DNA of 64,000 nt, from positions 73,297 through 137,296 of the forward strand of contig NZ_JBEPKD010000010.1 of NCBI RefSeq assembly GCF_040544555.1, in the 5' to 3' direction. Source of the DNA: Halalkalibacter oceani (GTDB taxonomy: Bacteria; Bacillota; Bacilli; Bacillales; Bacillaceae_D). Positions 16,721-25,600 of this stretch are shown piece by piece (the first letter of the stretch is position 1; each line of letters opens with the position of its first letter). The notes below the pieces were generated by a model that worked only from the letters and a program-made list of their open reading frames with translations, did no database searches and was not told the DNA's origin. Both the position numbers and the translations under genes were made by a program.

Positions 16721-16903
16721 CCTGTTCCCTCCACTCAACAAAAAAATATCCCTCTCCTTCAGTTTAGTATGTTCTATCTTGGTTCGCAATCTGCTCTACA
16801 AATATATCTAGAAAAATGTTATCGGAAAGAAGATTTTAGCAGGAAATGTGTTATAATAATTAGAAATAGTGTTTATGAAAGCGCTCTTATTGGAGGGAAC
16901 CGA

Positions 16904-17227
16904 ATGATTTATGAGTTGAGAATTTATACGATGCACGAAGGCAAAATGCAAGCTATTCATGATCGTTTTTCGCAAGCGACACTGGAAATCTTTGAAAAGC
17001 ATGGGATGCGTGTAACTCAATTTTGGGAAGACATTGAACCGGAAAATAACCGGATTTTCTATGTAATGGAATTTCCAGATATGGAAACGCGTAATCAACA
17101 ATTCGAAAAATTTCAGGCGGACCCGGAATGGCAGCGAGTAAAAGCCGATTCTGAAAAGGACGGCCCAATCGTCAAAAAACTGGAAAGCATTTTCTTGAAA
17201 AATGTGCCATACTTTACAGGAAAGTAA
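16904..17227 (+). CDS. NIPSNAP family protein
   Basis: A 107-residue ferredoxin-like-fold protein with the NIPSNAP opening MIYELRIYTMHEGKMQAIHD and the middle segment RIFYVMEFPDMETRNQQFEK. ATG 16904 has TGGAGGG six bases upstream; the longer reading from 16769 has no ribosome site. Family members are small dimeric alpha-beta barrel proteins of poorly defined function, sometimes linked to catabolic operons. The gene stands alone here. Confidence 0.88.
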   Translation: MIYELRIYTMHEGKMQAIHDRFSQATLEIFEKHGMRVTQFWEDIEPENNRIFYVMEFPDMETRNQQFEKFQADPEWQRVKADSEKDGPIVKKLESIFLKNVPYFTGK

Positions 17228-17355
17228 TAAAGGGCTGTCGAATGAATGTCTAAAGGCGATGGAAGAACGATAGAGTTACATAAGGGGTGCTGATAAGGTG
17301 CTTTCTCGGCCACCCCTCTGCAAGAGAAAAAAAGATAACGCTTTTACGTCATCCT

Positions 17356-17520
17356 TTACCGTTGTAAAAACTTAAAACCGAAATATAGATTAACAGGAAC
17401 TAATAATGTAAACAGATAGAAAAGTGAATCCCCGTAGACTGCGATAGATGCAAGTAGCCAAAAGAGAGCCATAATAAAAAAAATAATGCTCATAATTGGA
17501 AGTGATGATAACTTTCCCAT
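17356..17520 (-). CDS. Small two-helix membrane protein, 54 residues
   Basis: Reading the - strand from ATG 17520 gives MGKLSSLPIMSIIFFIMALF, then WLLASIAVYGDSLFYLFTLL and VPVNLYFGFKFLQR, followed by TAA. Two hydrophobic helices are joined by a short polar turn. AAGGGGGT lies at a good distance before the start. It is 18 bases downstream of the sda gene on the same strand, so the two may share a transcript. I do not recognise the family. Confidence 0.65.
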   Translation of the reverse strand: MGKLSSLPIMSIIFFIMALFWLLASIAVYGDSLFYLFTLLVPVNLYFGFKFLQR

Positions 17521-17538
17521 GCTTACCCCCTTAAACGG

Positions 17539-17688
17539 CTAAATACAGATTTCTTCCGGTGCTTCAATTTGGATTTCTCTTCTTTCTAATTCTTTTCTGA
17601 GGATGGCAATGAAATCTGGGCTGAGGTTAAGTTCGACTGCTTTGTAGTAAGATTCGAGCATCAACGTATCATCAATGTGATCTAGCAT
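17539..17688 (-). CDS. sda: Sporulation histidine kinase inhibitor Sda
   Basis: A 49-residue helical hairpin protein. The core DTLMLESYYKAVELNLSPDF followed by IAILRKELERR aligns with B. subtilis Sda (ELLIESYFKATEMNLNRDF, then IELIENEIKRR). Sda binds the dimerisation domain of KinA/KinB and blocks the sporulation phosphorelay when DNA replication is disturbed. AGGAGAGG precedes the ATG at 17688. The C-terminal tail EAPEEICI differs from B. subtilis. The gene is too short for most ORF cut-offs. A near-match DnaA box lies upstream at 17776. Confidence 0.9.
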   Translation of the reverse strand: MLDHIDDTLMLESYYKAVELNLSPDFIAILRKELERREIQIEAPEEICI

Positions 17689-17775
17689 TTTTTCCTCTCC
17701 TAATTCCTTATTTATTCCCTTTGTCTTAATGTTAACTGTTTTCCTCTCATTAATAAAGTCATTTCGTGATAAAAA

Positions 17776-17784
17776 TTATCGACA
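17776..17784. promoter_or_regulatory. Possible DnaA box upstream of sda
   Basis: TTATCGACA differs from the DnaA box TTATCCACA at one position and lies about 90 bases upstream of sda. In B. subtilis, sda is activated by DnaA through such boxes. The rest of the 388-base gap 17689-18076 is AT-rich, and I see no supported gene in it. Confidence 0.35.
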
Positions 17785-18076
17785 AAATACCTAAAGATCC
17801 TGCAATTTTCCAGTTTTCTTCTACAAAATTAAGGAAAAGTACATATCGCCCTGACAATACGCAAAAAATCGGCGAACAGTGACTGAAATCGTTCGCAATA
17901 GGACGGGCAGCCTTTGACGAAAAAAGATAAAAATAAACAGACTCTGCCATTTGGGATTTTTGGGGAAGCAATTCATTCAAATGAAAAGAATGGCGCTCAA
18001 AAAGTAGTTGAGGTGTGAATCTTCTAGTAGCCGGGTAAAGGATAGCAAGACTTAGCTACTAAAGGAGAGATGCGAC

Positions 18077-18439
18077 ATGACACGGGAAACGTATTATGTA
18101 AGTGTCGATATGCCGATTCTTAGCATTAGTAAAACGAAAACACCTGAAAATGTGGTTCAGTATGAAATCAGGGCAACGGAACAGGAAAAAGATGAGCTTT
18201 ATGCGCTGCTGGACGAGGTTGGCGATCACGACTTTGAGCCGCAGCAAGTGTTTGCCCGCCCATTTGATGAAAGAGCGTCCGATGCTGAAAAGGATCAAAC
18301 GCAAAAGGAGCTGCGTCAGGTGTATGAAAGAATTTATCAGCTTGGCACGGCGGAAACGAGAAAGATTTTGGACAATCTCCGTCCGGTTGAGACGGCTGAG
18401 GAGAGAAACGAAATGTCACGGGAGAGAGATGGATTCTAG
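18077..18439 (+). CDS. Conserved hypothetical cytosolic protein, 120 residues
   Basis: I do not recognise a function. The protein is soluble and highly charged, with an N-terminal beta-rich part (ETYYVSVDMPILSISKTK) and a long helical C-terminal half (QTQKELRQVYERIYQLGTAE) that may form a coiled coil. AAGGAGAGATG lies before ATG 18077, and codon use matches its neighbours, so I take it as a real gene. It stands alone between sda and a Fur-regulated ABC exporter, with 364 bases of non-coding DNA behind it. Confidence 0.65.
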   Translation: MTRETYYVSVDMPILSISKTKTPENVVQYEIRATEQEKDELYALLDEVGDHDFEPQQVFARPFDERASDAEKDQTQKELRQVYERIYQLGTAETRKILDNLRPVETAEERNEMSRERDGF

Positions 18440-18677
18440 CCTCGTTTTTCTTTCGCACGACCGGACCTAGTGCCGGTACGGGAGAGGCGGGCTTTCGATG
18501 TTCGATAAACCTCGCAAAACCTAAATAGAAGGCGACCTGCCTGCGGTATATGGTGAGAAAGGAAGAAAGCGGCTTTCCTCACGATGACAGGCAGCTGCTG
18601 CTTACCGTTTTGGAGTGTGCTGAGAGGGGAAATATTCCTTTTTGGCACGCTCTTTCTTGTATAATATGATAGACTGC

Positions 18678-18721
18678 TTGAAAGTCAGCTAGATCTGCCA
18701 TATAATTGATTATCATTATCA
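18678..18721 (+). promoter_or_regulatory. Sigma-A-type promoter overlapped by a Fur box
   Basis: TTGAAA (18678-18683), a 17-base spacer and TATAAT (18701-18706) form a near-consensus promoter. Directly after the -10, TGATTATCATTATCA (18707-18721) matches the 7-1-7 Fur box TGATAATnATTATCA at 14 of 15 positions. Fur bound there would block initiation, giving iron-repressed expression of the ABC exporter about 80 bases downstream. Another TATAAT at 18660 lacks a well-spaced -35. The rest of the gap 18440-18803 shows no gene. Confidence 0.85.
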
Positions 18722-18803
18722 CTATAGCAAATGAAGGATAGGCTCGCTTTCTAATTACTTTCGTCCGTATTGGCCCGCTTGCCTGTTTGAAGGAGTGTTA
18801 CCG

Positions 18804-20513
18804 TTGTTAAAACGTTTTTTTTCCTATTATAAGCCTTACAAGTTTTTGTTCATTCTTGATTTTTCATGCGCTGTTTTTGTCGGGCTGCTGGAGCTGGCTT
18901 TTCCATTGGCGGTGAATCAGGTCATTGACCGGCTGCTTCCAAGTGGCGACTGGTCGATTATTTTATGGGCCTGCTTTGGTTTACTGCTCATTTATTTAAT
19001 TAATACCGGCTTGCATTATGTGGTCACCTATTGGGGCCATATGCTCGGGATTAACATTGAAACCGATATGCGCCGCAAGCTGTTTGAGCATATGCAGAAG
19101 CTCTCTTTTGGCTACTATGATAATAACAAAACCGGCCATTCGATTTCCCGGCTGACAAAGGACCTGGAGGAGATTGGCGAGGTCGCCCACCACGGGCCTG
19201 AGGATGTCTTTGTCGCGGTGATGACGTTGATCGGCTCATTTGTGCTGATGATGACGATTAACTGGAAGCTTGCGCTGATTTCATTCATTGTCATTCCGCT
19301 TCTGACCTATTGCGCGATTTATTTCAATAAAAAGATGACGCGCACCTTTCGAAAGATGTTCCATGATGTCGCTGATATTAATGCGAGGGTAGAAGACAGC
19401 ATCGGCGGAATCCGGGTAGTTCAAGCGTTCGCGAATGAAAAGCACGAGCAGCGTCAATTTGCGAAGAACAATCAGGAATATCGAAATACGAAACTGCAAT
19501 CATACAAAATTATGGCGCAGAACATTACAGCCAATTATATGTTTATGAGAATCATCACTCTTTTCACACTGTTGTTCGGAACGTTTTTTGTTATTCGCGG
19601 AGAGCTGACGAATGGTGAATTTGTTGCTTTTATTCTATTGGCCAATATTCTTCTTGGACCAATTCAAAAGATTAACGCGGTGATTGAAAGTTATCCGAAA
19701 GGGATTGCCGGCTTTAAGCGTTACACGGAAATCCTTGATACGAAGCCGGATATAGAGGATGCGCCTGATGCTGTTGAGATGGAGCTTCAAGGCGATATTC
19801 GCTACCGCCATGTTTCCTTTGGCTATGAAGGATTGGAGCGGGTATTGAACGATATTAATCTGACTGTCAGAAAAGGCGAAACAGTAGCTTTCGTCGGCCC
19901 TTCTGGGGCGGGGAAGACGACTTTATGCAGCTTGCTGCCCCGCTTCTATGAGCTGCTGGAGGGCAGCATTGAAGTCGATGGCGTCGACATTCGCGATATT
20001 AAGCTGTCCTCGTTACGCAGCCAAATTGGGATTGTACAGCAGGATGTTTTCCTCTTCTCCGGTTCGATTAGAGAGAATATCGCCTACGGTAAGCTGGATG
20101 CAGCAGATGAAGAGATTCTTGAAGCAGCCCGCCGGGCACAGCTTGATGAGTTTATCCGCAGTCAGCCGCAGGGACTTGATACCGTTATCGGCGAACGAGG
20201 CGTCAAGCTTTCTGGCGGGCAGAAGCAGCGGCTGGCAATTGCGCGCATGTTTCTGAAAAACCCGCCGATTCTCATTCTTGATGAAGCAACTTCCGCCCTT
20301 GATACGGAGACGGAGGTGGCGATTCAAAAGTCCCTGGCCGAGCTCGCTCAAGGGCGGACAACGTTAGTCATCGCCCACCGTTTGGCGACAATCAAAAATG
20401 CTGATCGCATTATCGTTGTGACGAAAAAGGGGATCGCCGAACAAGGAAGACATGAAGAGTTAATCGAAAAAGAAGGAATTTACAGTCGCCTTCATCAAGC
20501 TCAATTTGGGTGA
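18804..20513 (+). CDS. ABC exporter, fused membrane and ATPase domains (MsbA/MdlB type)
   Basis: Half-transporter of 569 residues that works as a dimer in the cytoplasmic membrane. Six transmembrane helices fill the first 300 residues, followed by the ATPase with Walker A GPSGAGKTT (about 365), Q-loop QQDVFLFSG, signature LSGGQKQR (about 468), Walker B ILILDEATSALD and H-loop IAHRL. A TTG start at 18804 is nine bases from GAAGGAG, whereas the GTG at 18795 abuts it, so TTG is preferred. The Fur box upstream implies iron-responsive expression, pointing to siderophore, haem or metal-related export. No biosynthetic genes are adjacent. Confidence 0.92.
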   Translation: MLKRFFSYYKPYKFLFILDFSCAVFVGLLELAFPLAVNQVIDRLLPSGDWSIILWACFGLLLIYLINTGLHYVVTYWGHMLGINIETDMRRKLFEHMQKLSFGYYDNNKTGHSISRLTKDLEEIGEVAHHGPEDVFVAVMTLIGSFVLMMTINWKLALISFIVIPLLTYCAIYFNKKMTRTFRKMFHDVADINARVEDSIGGIRVVQAFANEKHEQRQFAKNNQEYRNTKLQSYKIMAQNITANYMFMRIITLFTLLFGTFFVIRGELTNGEFVAFILLANILLGPIQKINAVIESYPKGIAGFKRYTEILDTKPDIEDAPDAVEMELQGDIRYRHVSFGYEGLERVLNDINLTVRKGETVAFVGPSGAGKTTLCSLLPRFYELLEGSIEVDGVDIRDIKLSSLRSQIGIVQQDVFLFSGSIRENIAYGKLDAADEEILEAARRAQLDEFIRSQPQGLDTVIGERGVKLSGGQKQRLAIARMFLKNPPILILDEATSALDTETEVAIQKSLAELAQGRTTLVIAHRLATIKNADRIIVVTKKGIAEQGRHEELIEKEGIYSRLHQAQFG

Positions 20514-20542
20514 AGAACAGGCATGCAGGCGAGTGAAAGACA

Positions 20543-20585
20543 GGAATCCAAGAGGTTATGTTAACCTTGAGGATTCCTTTTTTTG
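20543..20585 (+). terminator. Rho-independent terminator after the ABC exporter
   Basis: GGAATCC...AGGTTA pairs with TTAACCT...GGATTCC (imperfect inner stem), followed by a run of seven T. Confidence 0.88.
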
Positions 20586-20727
20586 TCAGATGGGTTTGGG
20601 CACTAAGGCCTGGGCCGCTTACTTTTTTACTGGTTGTTTTTTCCTTTGTTTGTAGACCGGGGGCGAAACAAACGACGCCAAAGTTGTAGGGAATAGGAAT
20701 GGTTTTTGGTAAAAAAAAGAAAAGTTA

Positions 20728-20766
20728 TTGTTTTCAAAAAATATCTCGCTTACGATAAAGAGCGAG
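20728..20766 (+). promoter_or_regulatory. Promoter of the type VII secretion locus with inverted repeat across the -10
   Basis: TTGTTT (20728-20733), a 17-base spacer and TACGAT (20751-20756) form a plausible sigma-A promoter. CTCGCT (20745-20750) and AGCGAG (20761-20766) are a perfect 6-base inverted repeat whose 10-base loop holds the -10 element, so a repressor could sit over the -10. It starts 64 bases before the WXG100 gene. Confidence 0.6.
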
Positions 20767-20791
20767 AAAATGAACAAGGAGCTGATCGAAT

Positions 20792-21085
20792 ATGTCTGAA
20801 ATTATTCGTTTAACACCATCAGAGCTGCGAGAGGTTGCGAGGCAGTATGATACAGAAAGCGGCAATGTCCACGATCTAATTAGTCGCCTGGACAGCATGA
20901 GCAGTCATTTGCAGGATGTATGGGAGGGGGCATCAAGCCAAGCCTTCGCTCAACAATATCAGGAGCTGCGCCCATCGTTTGATCGCATGGCGGTGCTGCT
21001 GAACGAAGTATCGATGCAGCTAGCAAACTCTGCACAAGTTCTTGAAGATACCGATCGTCAAATTGCCAGCCAAATCCGCGGTTAA
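20792..21085 (+). CDS. yukE: WXG100 family secreted protein (YukE/EsxA-like)
   Basis: Helical hairpin protein of 97 residues exported by the type VIIb system as a dimer. The WEG turn (LQDVWEGASSQAF) separates two helices. The C-terminal export-type signature LEDTDRQIASQI follows the hydrophobic-x3-D-x2-hydrophobic pattern of WXG100 proteins. AAGGAG precedes ATG 20792. It is the first gene of the locus and is followed by a hairpin that probably lowers transcription into the machinery genes, which fits the high amounts in which YukE is made. Confidence 0.96.
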   Translation: MSEIIRLTPSELREVARQYDTESGNVHDLISRLDSMSSHLQDVWEGASSQAFAQQYQELRPSFDRMAVLLNEVSMQLANSAQVLEDTDRQIASQIRG

Positions 21086-21105
21086 ATCAGTAGCATAACG
21101 AGCAC

Positions 21106-21148
21106 AAAGAGCGCTGACAATCATCACTTGTTTTTGCGCTCTTTCTTT
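21106..21148 (+). terminator. Attenuator-type hairpin after the WXG100 gene
   Basis: AAAGAGCGC (21106-21114) pairs with GCGCTCTTT (21136-21144) around a 21-base loop, followed by a short T-rich tract. A partial terminator here would set a high ratio of WXG100 protein to membrane components. Confidence 0.7.
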
Positions 21149-21156
21149 GTTTAGAG

Positions 21157-21405
21157 GTGAGGACGATATATATTCAGGTTACAATCGATTTGCGCCATTA
21201 TGCGAATAAGCAGTTTGACCTTAGACTGTCAAACTATTATTCGATTAAAAAGGTGATTGAAATTGTGTGGCAGGTGGAACGAATCGCAGCCAATCCGAGA
21301 GAAGGCTACTGGGTACGCATTTCAAATAAAGAGAAGGTGTGTCATGGACTTGTCACACTTGAGGAAAGTGGAATTACAAACGGAGATAAGCTAGAAATTC
21401 TATAG
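21157..21405 (+). CDS. esaB: EsaB/YukD ubiquitin-like protein of the type VII system
   Basis: Small beta-grasp protein of about 80 residues. The sequence YIQVTIDLRHYANKQFDLRL closely follows B. subtilis YukD (MYIDITIDLKHY), and ITNGDKLEIL at the C-terminus is conserved. The start is unclear. The GTG at 21157 adds three residues but has a pyrimidine-rich stretch upstream. The codon that aligns with the YukD Met is ATA at 21166, which has GAGGTGAGG directly before it. The protein is a cytosolic accessory of T7SSb; in YukC/EssB-containing systems it may regulate assembly. Confidence 0.9.
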   Translation: MRTIYIQVTIDLRHYANKQFDLRLSNYYSIKKVIEIVWQVERIAANPREGYWVRISNKEKVCHGLVTLEESGITNGDKLEIL

Positions 21406-21436
21406 CATTAACTGGACAAAGGGGTCACCTGAAAGA

Positions 21437-22630
21437 ATGGAAGAAAAGAAGGACTCATACCTGGAAAGACAAACGGAAGCGATAATCACGAAGAAGCAGG
21501 AAGGCTATGTTTTTCAGTTTCAGAAAGCGAAGGTTAAGCTCAGCGACAAGTTGGAGATCAATATGCTTCAAGGGCTCAATGATCCGCTTCAGCGCACAAT
21601 CACTGAGTCAGAAGACGTGGTGGAAGTCAACGTTGTTCCGCCAAAGGGGACATATTCGTTTCAACAGCTGAAGCGAAAATCACTTTATAGCCGTTGGCTC
21701 TTTGCCGATCAGCTGATTAAAGAACTTCAAAGCCGGCGGTTCGAACGGCTTACTATCGTTGTTTGTCCGGAAAATGTCATCATCGACAGCAGCTTCAAAC
21801 CGAGCTTTCTCCATTACGGGGTAAAAGAAAGTTTACCTCCTTATTCAAAGGATCAGGAGAAGCTGTTTCTTGAGATGAAGGCGACGATAGCGGCCGCGGT
21901 CGATGATCGCTACTCATTCCATGAATATATACATTTTCATCAGACGCTGAAGCTGTCCGATATGACGAGGCAGCTCTTCGCAGCCAAAAACACAGAAGAA
22001 CTTCAGGAAATCGTGCGAGCATCGATTCATGAATTGGAACAGAAAGAACAAAATCTTATTCATCTTCCGCGAACAAAATGGATGATTCAACGCTACAGTT
22101 TGTGGGGCCTCGTTATCCTTTTATTGCCAACGATATGCTATACGGTCTATTCTTTCTTCTTTATTCAACCGGAGCAGCAGGCGTATATCAAAAGTGGCGA
22201 GTATTTTCTCACAGCGAGATACAGCGATGTCATTGAGCAATTACGCTATTATGATCCTGACGATATGCCTTACGTGACGAAATATCAATTAGCGACAGCC
22301 TATGTTCAATATGAGGCACTAACGGGAGAGCAGAGAGCGAACATTCAAAATACGCTGACGCTGCAATCCGACCCTGCTTATTTTGACTACTGGATCTATG
22401 TAGGCAGGGGGGAAAACGAAGAGGCGGTTGATCTCGGAAGGTCGCTCGGAGACCGTGATCTCGTCATGTTTGGACTGCTGAAATATAGGGAGGATATTCG
22501 AGCGGATGACTCGTTATCAGGTCAGGAAAAAGAAGAAGAGCTCCAGTTGATCGAGCGGGAGCTGGAGGAGTATGTCCAGGAGCGTGAGCAGCAAAGTGAA
22601 GAAGCGGAAGAGCCAGGGAATGCGTCATAG
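21437..22630 (+). CDS. essB: EssB/YukC membrane component of the type VII secretion system
   Basis: Single-pass membrane protein of 397 residues. A cytosolic pseudokinase-like N-terminal domain (about 1-210) is followed by one transmembrane helix (LWGLVILLLPTICYTVYSFF) and an extracellular helical domain with YIKSGEYFLTARYSDVIEQL. An acidic tail rich in Glu ends the protein. GTCACC and a weak purine stretch precede ATG 21437. It binds the WXG100 substrate and bridges to EssC. Order and spacing match the yuk operon. Confidence 0.95.
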   Translation: MEEKKDSYLERQTEAIITKKQEGYVFQFQKAKVKLSDKLEINMLQGLNDPLQRTITESEDVVEVNVVPPKGTYSFQQLKRKSLYSRWLFADQLIKELQSRRFERLTIVVCPENVIIDSSFKPSFLHYGVKESLPPYSKDQEKLFLEMKATIAAAVDDRYSFHEYIHFHQTLKLSDMTRQLFAAKNTEELQEIVRASIHELEQKEQNLIHLPRTKWMIQRYSLWGLVILLLPTICYTVYSFFFIQPEQQAYIKSGEYFLTARYSDVIEQLRYYDPDDMPYVTKYQLATAYVQYEALTGEQRANIQNTLTLQSDPAYFDYWIYVGRGENEEAVDLGRSLGDRDLVMFGLLKYREDIRADDSLSGQEKEEELQLIERELEEYVQEREQQSEEAEEPGNAS

Positions 22631-22641
22631 GAGTGGAGAAG

Positions 22642-25600
22642 ATGAATCAATTATTTTTGTTTTATGACGACATGTATCAGTCCTGCCAGCTTGAACAAAG
22701 TCATCCGGTCATTCAAATCGGCAATGACGACGACGATACGATCACGATCAAATCGCTTTCCTTTTCGGACGGTAAACTAACGCTTGAACGGGATGGTGAA
22801 CGCTATGTGATCCATCAGGGGAAGCAGCAGGCTGGTGCTCTGACTCAAGATGAGCCGATGACGTTGAACGTGGACGGGAAAACATTACGACTGCTTTACC
22901 GGACCGCCGCTGAAAAGAAATATACCTACTACATAGGACAGCTAGATGAAGTGAAGATCGGTAACGTCCAAGGAGCGACAATTCAAAAAGAGGGCCACTT
23001 TTTTGCCAATGAAGAAGGCAGCTTTCTGACGCTTGTTAAAGTGGATGAAACGTGGTTACTCAAGCCGGAAGAGCAAAGTGTCATGTATTTGAACGGCCTT
23101 CGGGTGAGAGAAGCTACTGCTTGTGCAAATGGAGATCATCTTTTCTTTCCGTTTATGACGATTACAATCGTTGAGGACGACCTGTTGATGATCAGATGTG
23201 CAGAAGCAGTTGAAACAGAACTTCCCGCCGTACGCCCGCCTGTTTCCAAAATGCAGAAAGCGTACCCTCTTTACCGTCGTACGCCGCGCTTAATCTATGA
23301 TCTGCCGGAAGAGAAGGTGACGTTTTCCTTTCCGTCCCAGGAAATCGATAATAACCAACGCGCCTTATGGTTATTGATTTTGCCGCCGGCGATGATGCTG
23401 ATCGTTATGACCGTCGTTGTTCTCCTTATTCCAAGAGGAATATTCATCCTCATCTCAATTGTGATGTTTACGACGACGATCATGACATCCACGATTCAGT
23501 ATTTTCGCGAAAAGAAAAAAAGAAAAGAGCGTGAGGAGCAACGGGAACGGGTTTATTCGAATTATTTGAAGCAAAAGCAGGAGGAGCTGCAAGGCCTGGC
23601 AGAAAAGCAGAAAATGGTAATGGCCTATCATTTTCCGAGCTTTGAAGAAATGAAGGCGATGGCGAAGACGATCAGCGCGAGAATCTGGGAACGATCGCTT
23701 GATAGTGAGGATTTTTTGCAGTTCCGGGTAGGCCGGGCGGAGGTGCCGTCGAGCTATCAGGTAGCAGTCGGAAGTCTTGACTTTGCCAATCGGGAAATCG
23801 ACCATTTGCTCGAAAGGTCGCAGGAAATTATCAACGCTTATCAGCATGTAAAAAATGTCGCTTTGCCGGTTGATCTGTCAAGCGGGTCAATCGGTCTGGT
23901 TGGAAAGGATGCGATCGTCCAGCGCCAACTTCAGCAGATTGTCGGCCAGCTGGCGTTCTTTCACAGTTACCGGGATGTGCGTTTTATCGCTATTTTCGAT
24001 CAGTCTCTTTATGGAAGCTGGGAATGGATGAAGTGGCTGCCGCATTTTCAACTGCCGCACTCCTTTGCTAAAGGCTTTATCTACGACGAAAAAACGAGAG
24101 ACCAGTTATTGTCCTCGATATATGAAATGCTGCGCGAACGCGATATCGACGAAACGAAAGCGAACAAAACCTTTGCGCCACATCTCGTCTTTATTGTTCA
24201 AAATCGGCAGCTCATTTCCGACCATCTCATTATGGAATATTTAGAGGGAGAGGATCGCGGTATCGGACTTTCCACGATCTTTGCGACCGACGCGAAAGAG
24301 AACCTGACCGACTCGATTCACACCCTTATCAGTTACATTAACAGCCAGGAAGGTGAAATTCTCATTCACCGCCACCGGGCCGTTCATACACCGTTTGCTA
24401 TTGACGAGCATGCGGAGAAAGGCAATGAAAGCTATGCGCGTCTGCTGCGCTCGCTTGATCATCAAAAGGGGATGAGCAATTCGATTCCGGAGATGGTCTC
24501 CTTTTTGGAGCTGAATGGGGCGCAGGAAGTCGCCGACCTGGAGATTGAGCGGAAGTGGCACCGCAATCAGCCTTCAAAGTCGCTCGCCGTGCCGATCGGC
24601 TTAAAAGGTAAGCAGGATAAGGTTGAGCTGAACCTTCATGAAAAAGCGCACGGACCTCATGGCCTTGTAGCAGGGACGACTGGTTCCGGGAAAAGTGAGC
24701 TTTTACAAACGTATATTCTCAGCTTGGCCGTTCATTTTCATCCGCATGAGGTCGCCTTTTTGTTAATCGATTACAAGGGTGGCGGCATGGCACAGCCATT
24801 TAAACAGCTGCCTCATCTCCTTGGGACAATCACAAATATTAGCGAAAGCAAAAACTTCAGTACGCGCGCCCTCGCTTCGATTAATAGTGAAATGAAACGG
24901 AGACAGCGCCTGCTTGATGCTTATGAAGTTACTCATATTCATGACTATGGTGATTTAGTCAAACAGGGGATCGCCAAAGAGCCGATGCCGCATCTTTTCT
25001 TAATCTCGGATGAATTTGCCGAACTGAAGAGTGAGGAACCTGAATTCATTAAAGAATTGGTCAGTACCGCCCGAATCGGACGTAGTCTCGGCGTTCATCT
25101 CATCCTCGCTACACAAAAACCGGGGGGAGTAATCGATAACCAGATCTGGAGTAATTCCCGCTTTAAGATCGCTCTTAAAGTTCAGGACGCGACAGACAGT
25201 AAGGAGATTTTGAAAAACGGTGATGCCGCAACGATCACCCAGACCGGAAGAGGCTATTTACAAGTAGGAAACAACGAAGTCTATGAGCTGTTTCAATCAG
25301 CGTGGAGTGGTGCTCCGTATTTGGAGGAATCTTTTCAGGCGGAGGAAGAGGTCTCGCTTGTCACCGATCTCGGCCTTGTCCAGCTCTCGGGACTGAGCAC
25401 GAAGACCGTGCCCGACTCGAAGGAGCAGAAAACAGAAATAGAAGCTGTTGTCGCTGAAATCGCCGCTGTTCAACAGAAGCTGCAGCTGATCAAGCTTCCA
25501 AGTCCATGGCTCCCTCCGTTAGGGGAGTGGCTGCCGAGACCGGAAGTGGATTCTGTGGCGGGAGGTTTTCTGATCGGACTGAAGGATGAACCGGAAAAGC

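Noticed and set aside
17759..17980. 73-codon - strand frame with one hydrophobic stretch upstream of sda
   Set aside because: No ribosome site, no recognisable motif, and it lies where the sda promoter should be.
18642..18665. TTGGCA with TATAAT as an additional promoter for the ABC exporter
   Set aside because: The spacer is only 12 bases; the pair at 18678/18701 with 17 bases is far better.
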